Shown here: piece by piece, positions 61,131 to 64,000 of the stretch
Layout of the letters: every line of letters begins with the position of its first letter
How positions within the stretch are numbered: the first letter of the stretch is position 1
Assembly (NCBI RefSeq): GCF_024181285.1
Contig: NZ_CP051201.1
Location: 2,294,001 to 2,358,000 of the forward strand
Reading direction: 5' to 3'
DNA length: 64,000 bases
Source of the DNA: Treponema sp. OMZ 790
Lineage (GTDB): Bacteria; Spirochaetota; Spirochaetia; Treponematales; Treponemataceae
Program-made: the position numbers and the translations under genes
Notes under the pieces: generated by a model
Told to the model about the DNA's origin: nothing
Databases searched by the model: none
What the model saw: the letters and a program-made list of their open reading frames with translations, nothing else

Positions 61131-62861
61131 ATGTCAGACACATGCACAGTAAAAGCACTGCCTTTGGTTCCGTTTAAGGAAATGCCTTATACGCGGCCGG
61201 ATATGAAGGCGATTGAAAAGGGCTTTGCCGATGCCCTATCTAAATTTAAGGCAGCAGCTTCGGTAAAAGAACAAATCGAAGCTATCGATATGGTGCAGAC
61301 CATAAACCGCGAGTACAGCACTATGGCTTCACTGGCCTCTGTCAGGCACACCATCGATACAAGGGACGAATTCTACGATAAAGAAAACGATTTTTATGAT
61401 GAAGCAGGGCCTCTTTTTAGTAAGCTTTCAAACGAATTCGGCGCAGAAATGGTCAAGTCCAAATTCAGAGCCGAGCTCGAAAAAGAATTCGGTCATCAGG
61501 TTTTTGATTTAACAGATCTATCCTTAAAGGTATTCAGCCCCGAAATTATGGACGACCTCATGGCCGAAAACAAGCTTACCAGTAAATACAGTAAACTCAT
61601 CGCCTCTGCCCAGATCGAATTCCAAGGCGAAAAACGAACCCTTTCACAGTTAAGTCCCTTTATGCAGGACATGGACAGGGAGGTAAGAAAGGCAGCTGCA
61701 AAAGCCTATTACGGTTTTTTTGAAGAAAACGAAGCCGAATTCGATTCAATCTATGATGAGCTTGTAAAGATACGCACAAAGATAGCCAAAAAACTCGGCT
61801 ACAAGAACTTTGTTCAGCTTGCCTATGACCGACTCGGAAGAACCGAGTACAATGCCGAAATGGTTGCAAAATACCGAAAGCAGATTTATGAGCTTGTTGT
61901 TCCGATTGCCCAAGACTTAAAAAAGCGCCAAAGCAAGAGATTAAAGCTCGATAAGGTCTATTATTACGATACGGGTCTCAAATACCTTACGGGAAATGCC
62001 GTTCCGCAAGGCGAGCCTGATTGGATTGTTGAGCAGGCAAAGAAAATGTACAACGAGCTTTCGCCGGAAACAAGCGAGTTCTTTACAATGATGACAGGCT
62101 ACGGCCTTATGGACTTGCTTTCAACCAAGGGAAAAGCAGGCGGAGGCTATTGCACGGGTTTCCCCATGTACAAGGTTCCCTTTATCTTTGCAAACTTTAA
62201 CAAGACCCAGCACGATGTCGAGGTTATGACCCACGAAGCAGGCCATGCCTTCCAAGCCTATCAAAGCAGGGATGCCCGTCTTCTCGAATACGGATGGCCC
62301 ACCCTTGAAGCTTGCGAAATTCACTCGATGAGTATGGAATTTTTCACATGGCCCTGGATGGAGCTTTTCTTTAAGCACCAGACAGAAAAGTTTAAGTTTA
62401 CCCATCTTTCAGGCGCCTTCGAATTCCTCCCCTACGGAGCCACAGTAGACGAATTCCAGCACTGGGTATATGAAAACCCCGAAACAACTCCTGCCGAAAG
62501 AAAGGCGGAATGGCATAAGATAGAATTAAAGTACAATCCCTCAATCGATTATGCCGATAACGACTACCTTAACCGCGGCGGTTTTTGGGTAAAACAGGGG
62601 CACATCTTTGCTTCTCCTTTCTATTATATAGATTACACCTTGGCCCAAGTTTGCGCCCTACAGTTTTGGGTAAAGGCCAATGCCGACCGCAAAACGGCAT
62701 GGGAAGATTATTTACGCCTCTGCAAGGCAGGCGGAAGCCTCCCCTTCTTGGAGCTTTTAAAACTTGCAAACCTAAAAAATCCCTTTGAAGAAGACTGCAT
62801 CGCTTCGGTAACCCCCGAATGCGAAAAATGGCTCAATTCGATAGACGATTCAAAACTGTAG
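61131..62861 (+). CDS. M3 family oligoendopeptidase (PepF-like)
   Basis: 576 aa, cytoplasmic zinc metallopeptidase. Active site TLMTHEAGHAFQAYQ-like segment reads VMTHEAGHAFQAYQSRD (HExxH) at about residue 367, with the third ligand in WPTLEACEIHSMSMEFFTWP. GGGYCTGFPMYKVPFIFANF precedes it, and the C-terminal substrate-binding region includes NRGGFWVKQGHIFASPFYYI. The family trims short peptides. AGGAG precedes the ATG. An imperfect stem at 62886-62921 may terminate it. Confidence 0.9.
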   Translation: MSDTCTVKALPLVPFKEMPYTRPDMKAIEKGFADALSKFKAAASVKEQIEAIDMVQTINREYSTMASLASVRHTIDTRDEFYDKENDFYDEAGPLFSKLSNEFGAEMVKSKFRAELEKEFGHQVFDLTDLSLKVFSPEIMDDLMAENKLTSKYSKLIASAQIEFQGEKRTLSQLSPFMQDMDREVRKAAAKAYYGFFEENEAEFDSIYDELVKIRTKIAKKLGYKNFVQLAYDRLGRTEYNAEMVAKYRKQIYELVVPIAQDLKKRQSKRLKLDKVYYYDTGLKYLTGNAVPQGEPDWIVEQAKKMYNELSPETSEFFTMMTGYGLMDLLSTKGKAGGGYCTGFPMYKVPFIFANFNKTQHDVEVMTHEAGHAFQAYQSRDARLLEYGWPTLEACEIHSMSMEFFTWPWMELFFKHQTEKFKFTHLSGAFEFLPYGATVDEFQHWVYENPETTPAERKAEWHKIELKYNPSIDYADNDYLNRGGFWVKQGHIFASPFYYIDYTLAQVCALQFWVKANADRKTAWEDYLRLCKAGGSLPFLELLKLANLKNPFEEDCIASVTPECEKWLNSIDDSKL

Positions 62862-62992
62862 CAGCACAAATGAAGCCCCAGCCTGTCGCCGCATTTGATG
62901 ACAAGGCATTAAATGAGGCGACGCATCCAAAGCCGTTCCTATCGATAAATTATTGGTTTTGTAAGACGACCCCTGTACCGAAAAGAATATGA

Positions 62993-63583
62993 CATAATTG
63001 TTATTATCAAAAATATACCGATGGCTGCGAGGAAAATATTTCTGATGAAATTCCGTTTACCGTACCGGAAGGATGGATGTGGTGTAGGTTGGGAGAGATT
63101 TATTATCATACTACAGGAAAAGCATTAAAAAAATCTAATGAAAAAGGTTCCCTAAAAAAATATATCACTACATCAAACTTATACTGGGATACTTTTGATC
63201 TTTCAGAAGTGAGAACCATGTATTTTACAGATGACGAACTTGATAAATATACAATAAAAAAAGGCGATTTAGTATTATGCAATGGTGGTGATGTTGGTAG
63301 AGCAGCTATTTGGAGTTATGACAAAGATATTTGTTATCAGAACCATATTTCTAGGATGCGTCCAAAGACCAACGGTATAGAAAATAGATTCTTCTTATAC
63401 GTCTTAATGTTCTATAAAGAACAAAATATGCTTAACGGAAAAGGAATTGGCATTTCATCTCTTTCAGCAAGTGACTTATTATCAATAATCATTCCGCTCC
63501 CCCCACTCGCCGAACAAAAACGAATCGTTGCCAAAATTGAAGAACTGTTTGCTAAGCTTGATTTTATCACAACTGCGCTTTGA
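62993..63583 (+). pseudogene. Type I restriction specificity subunit (HsdS), fragment
   Basis: Open only from just after a TGA at 62990-62992. Reads DEIPFTVPEGWMWCRLGEI, then a target-recognition domain (TMYFTDDELDKYTIKKGDLV, NHISRMRPKTNGIENRFFL) and the central conserved helix PLPPLAEQKRIVAKIEELFA, stopping at DFITTAL. A full HsdS has two such halves (about 400 aa); here one half-subunit remains and no hsdM/hsdR is visible in the window. Half-subunits can be functional or serve as recombination partners, but the lack of a start codon favours a remnant. The ATG at 63077 is internal. Confidence 0.75.
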
Positions 63584-63756
63584 CACATACACGTAATACG
63601 GTTATAATACCAATACGATAAAGAGTGTTGCGGATAAAGAAACAGAACTTGTTTATAATGATAATAGACAATGCAAAATAGAAATTTACACCGCAACTTG
63701 AAGAAATAAAGACTTATTCTTATGCATAAGAATAGAATATATAGGAGGACAAGCAA

Positions 63757-64000
63757 ATGACTGATATCTTAGATTTCCCTGACTTTCCATTTGAATTTGA
63801 ACAGAATAATGAAGAAAAAGCTCAAGATATAGTTTATGATGCATGGGACTGTAATTCATCCGCACAAAGAAAACGATTAGCACAAAAAGCACTTGAACTT
63901 GATCCAAACTGTGCAGATGCATACTGCATTCTGGCAGCAGAGTATACATCATATAAAAAGAAAAATGAGTATTACAAAAAAGGAATAGAAGTATTCAGAA
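63757..64000 (+). CDS. TPR-like protein, partial (runs off window)
   Basis: AGGAGG 9 bases before the ATG. The first 81 residues read MTDILDFPDFPFEFEQNNEE and contain a tetratricopeptide-like pair, RLAQKALELDPNCADAYCIL then EYTSYKKKNEYYKKGIEVF. No signal peptide. Protein-protein interaction role presumed; the C-terminus is not in the window. Confidence 0.7.
   Translation, partial: MTDILDFPDFPFEFEQNNEEKAQDIVYDAWDCNSSAQRKRLAQKALELDPNCADAYCILAAEYTSYKKKNEYYKKGIEVFR

Noticed and set aside
1..64000. tRNA, rRNA, riboswitch, integrase or reverse transcriptase genes
   Set aside because: Looked for by characteristic motifs on both strands by eye; none recognised.

Overview
The window looks like a chromosomal segment of an oral spirochaete, most likely Treponema denticola or a close relative. 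The pointers are a P83/100-family antigen, TvpA-like variable lipoproteins, BspA/TpLRR-type leucine-rich fragments, several Rpn-type (PD-(D/E)XK) putative transposases, AT-rich spacers and ordinary spirochaete housekeeping genes. I saw no rRNA, tRNA, CRISPR array, reverse transcriptase or phage module.

Layout. 0-12 kb: sufC (partial), a dicarboxylate/amino-acid symporter, a steroid-reductase-like membrane protein, a PQQ-propeller protein, a frameshifted P83/100 gene, a 2-hydroxycarboxylate symporter, a GPH-type MFS carrier with a large extra loop, and Rpn genes. 12-24 kb: two adjoining giant Ig-like surface proteins (about 2150 and 1556 aa) and a MATE pump. 25-46 kb: housekeeping blocks (TrmH-type methylase, HAD phosphatase, lipid kinase and mgtE, rsmE with an XPB-like helicase, a sugar kinase with prs, two cNMP-GGDEF proteins, rsgA, lysoplasmalogenase, tatD with dus) interspersed with Rpn genes, repeats and lipoproteins. 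46.4-59.4 kb: an accessory island. It is bounded by a 190-bp direct duplication of the 3' end of the dus gene and holds an interrupted Rpn gene, an InlB/LRR lipoprotein, a HU/DUF4469-like protein and six tandem FGE/SUMF1-fold lipoproteins. 59.5-64 kb: a DUF4097-like protein, an M3 peptidase, an HsdS remnant and the start of another gene.

Two systems stand out. First, all six SUMF1 lipoproteins end in a segment of exactly 141 nt. Their differences fall mainly in the first two bases of NNY codons inside a constant framework, which is the signature of variable regions of a diversity-generating retroelement (DGR). A seventh, gene-less 141-nt variable region lies downstream. Template repeat and reverse transcriptase are not in the window, so they would have to act in trans. 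Second, the spacers contain about a dozen copies of a composite three-hairpin element: hairpin A, then CGAG, hairpin B, then CATCG, hairpin C. Linkers and often loops are constant, while the arm sequences differ between copies yet remain perfectly or nearly self-complementary. One copy interrupts an Rpn coding sequence. I do not recognise this element as a described family.

How the parts may fit: the island looks like a recombination-prone surface-protein locus. Leader/signal-peptide heads, SUMF1 bodies and variable tails are assorted in different combinations, and the repeated hairpin elements sit at each gene boundary. Which of the elements are transcribed, and whether they are mobile, cannot be decided from sequence alone.
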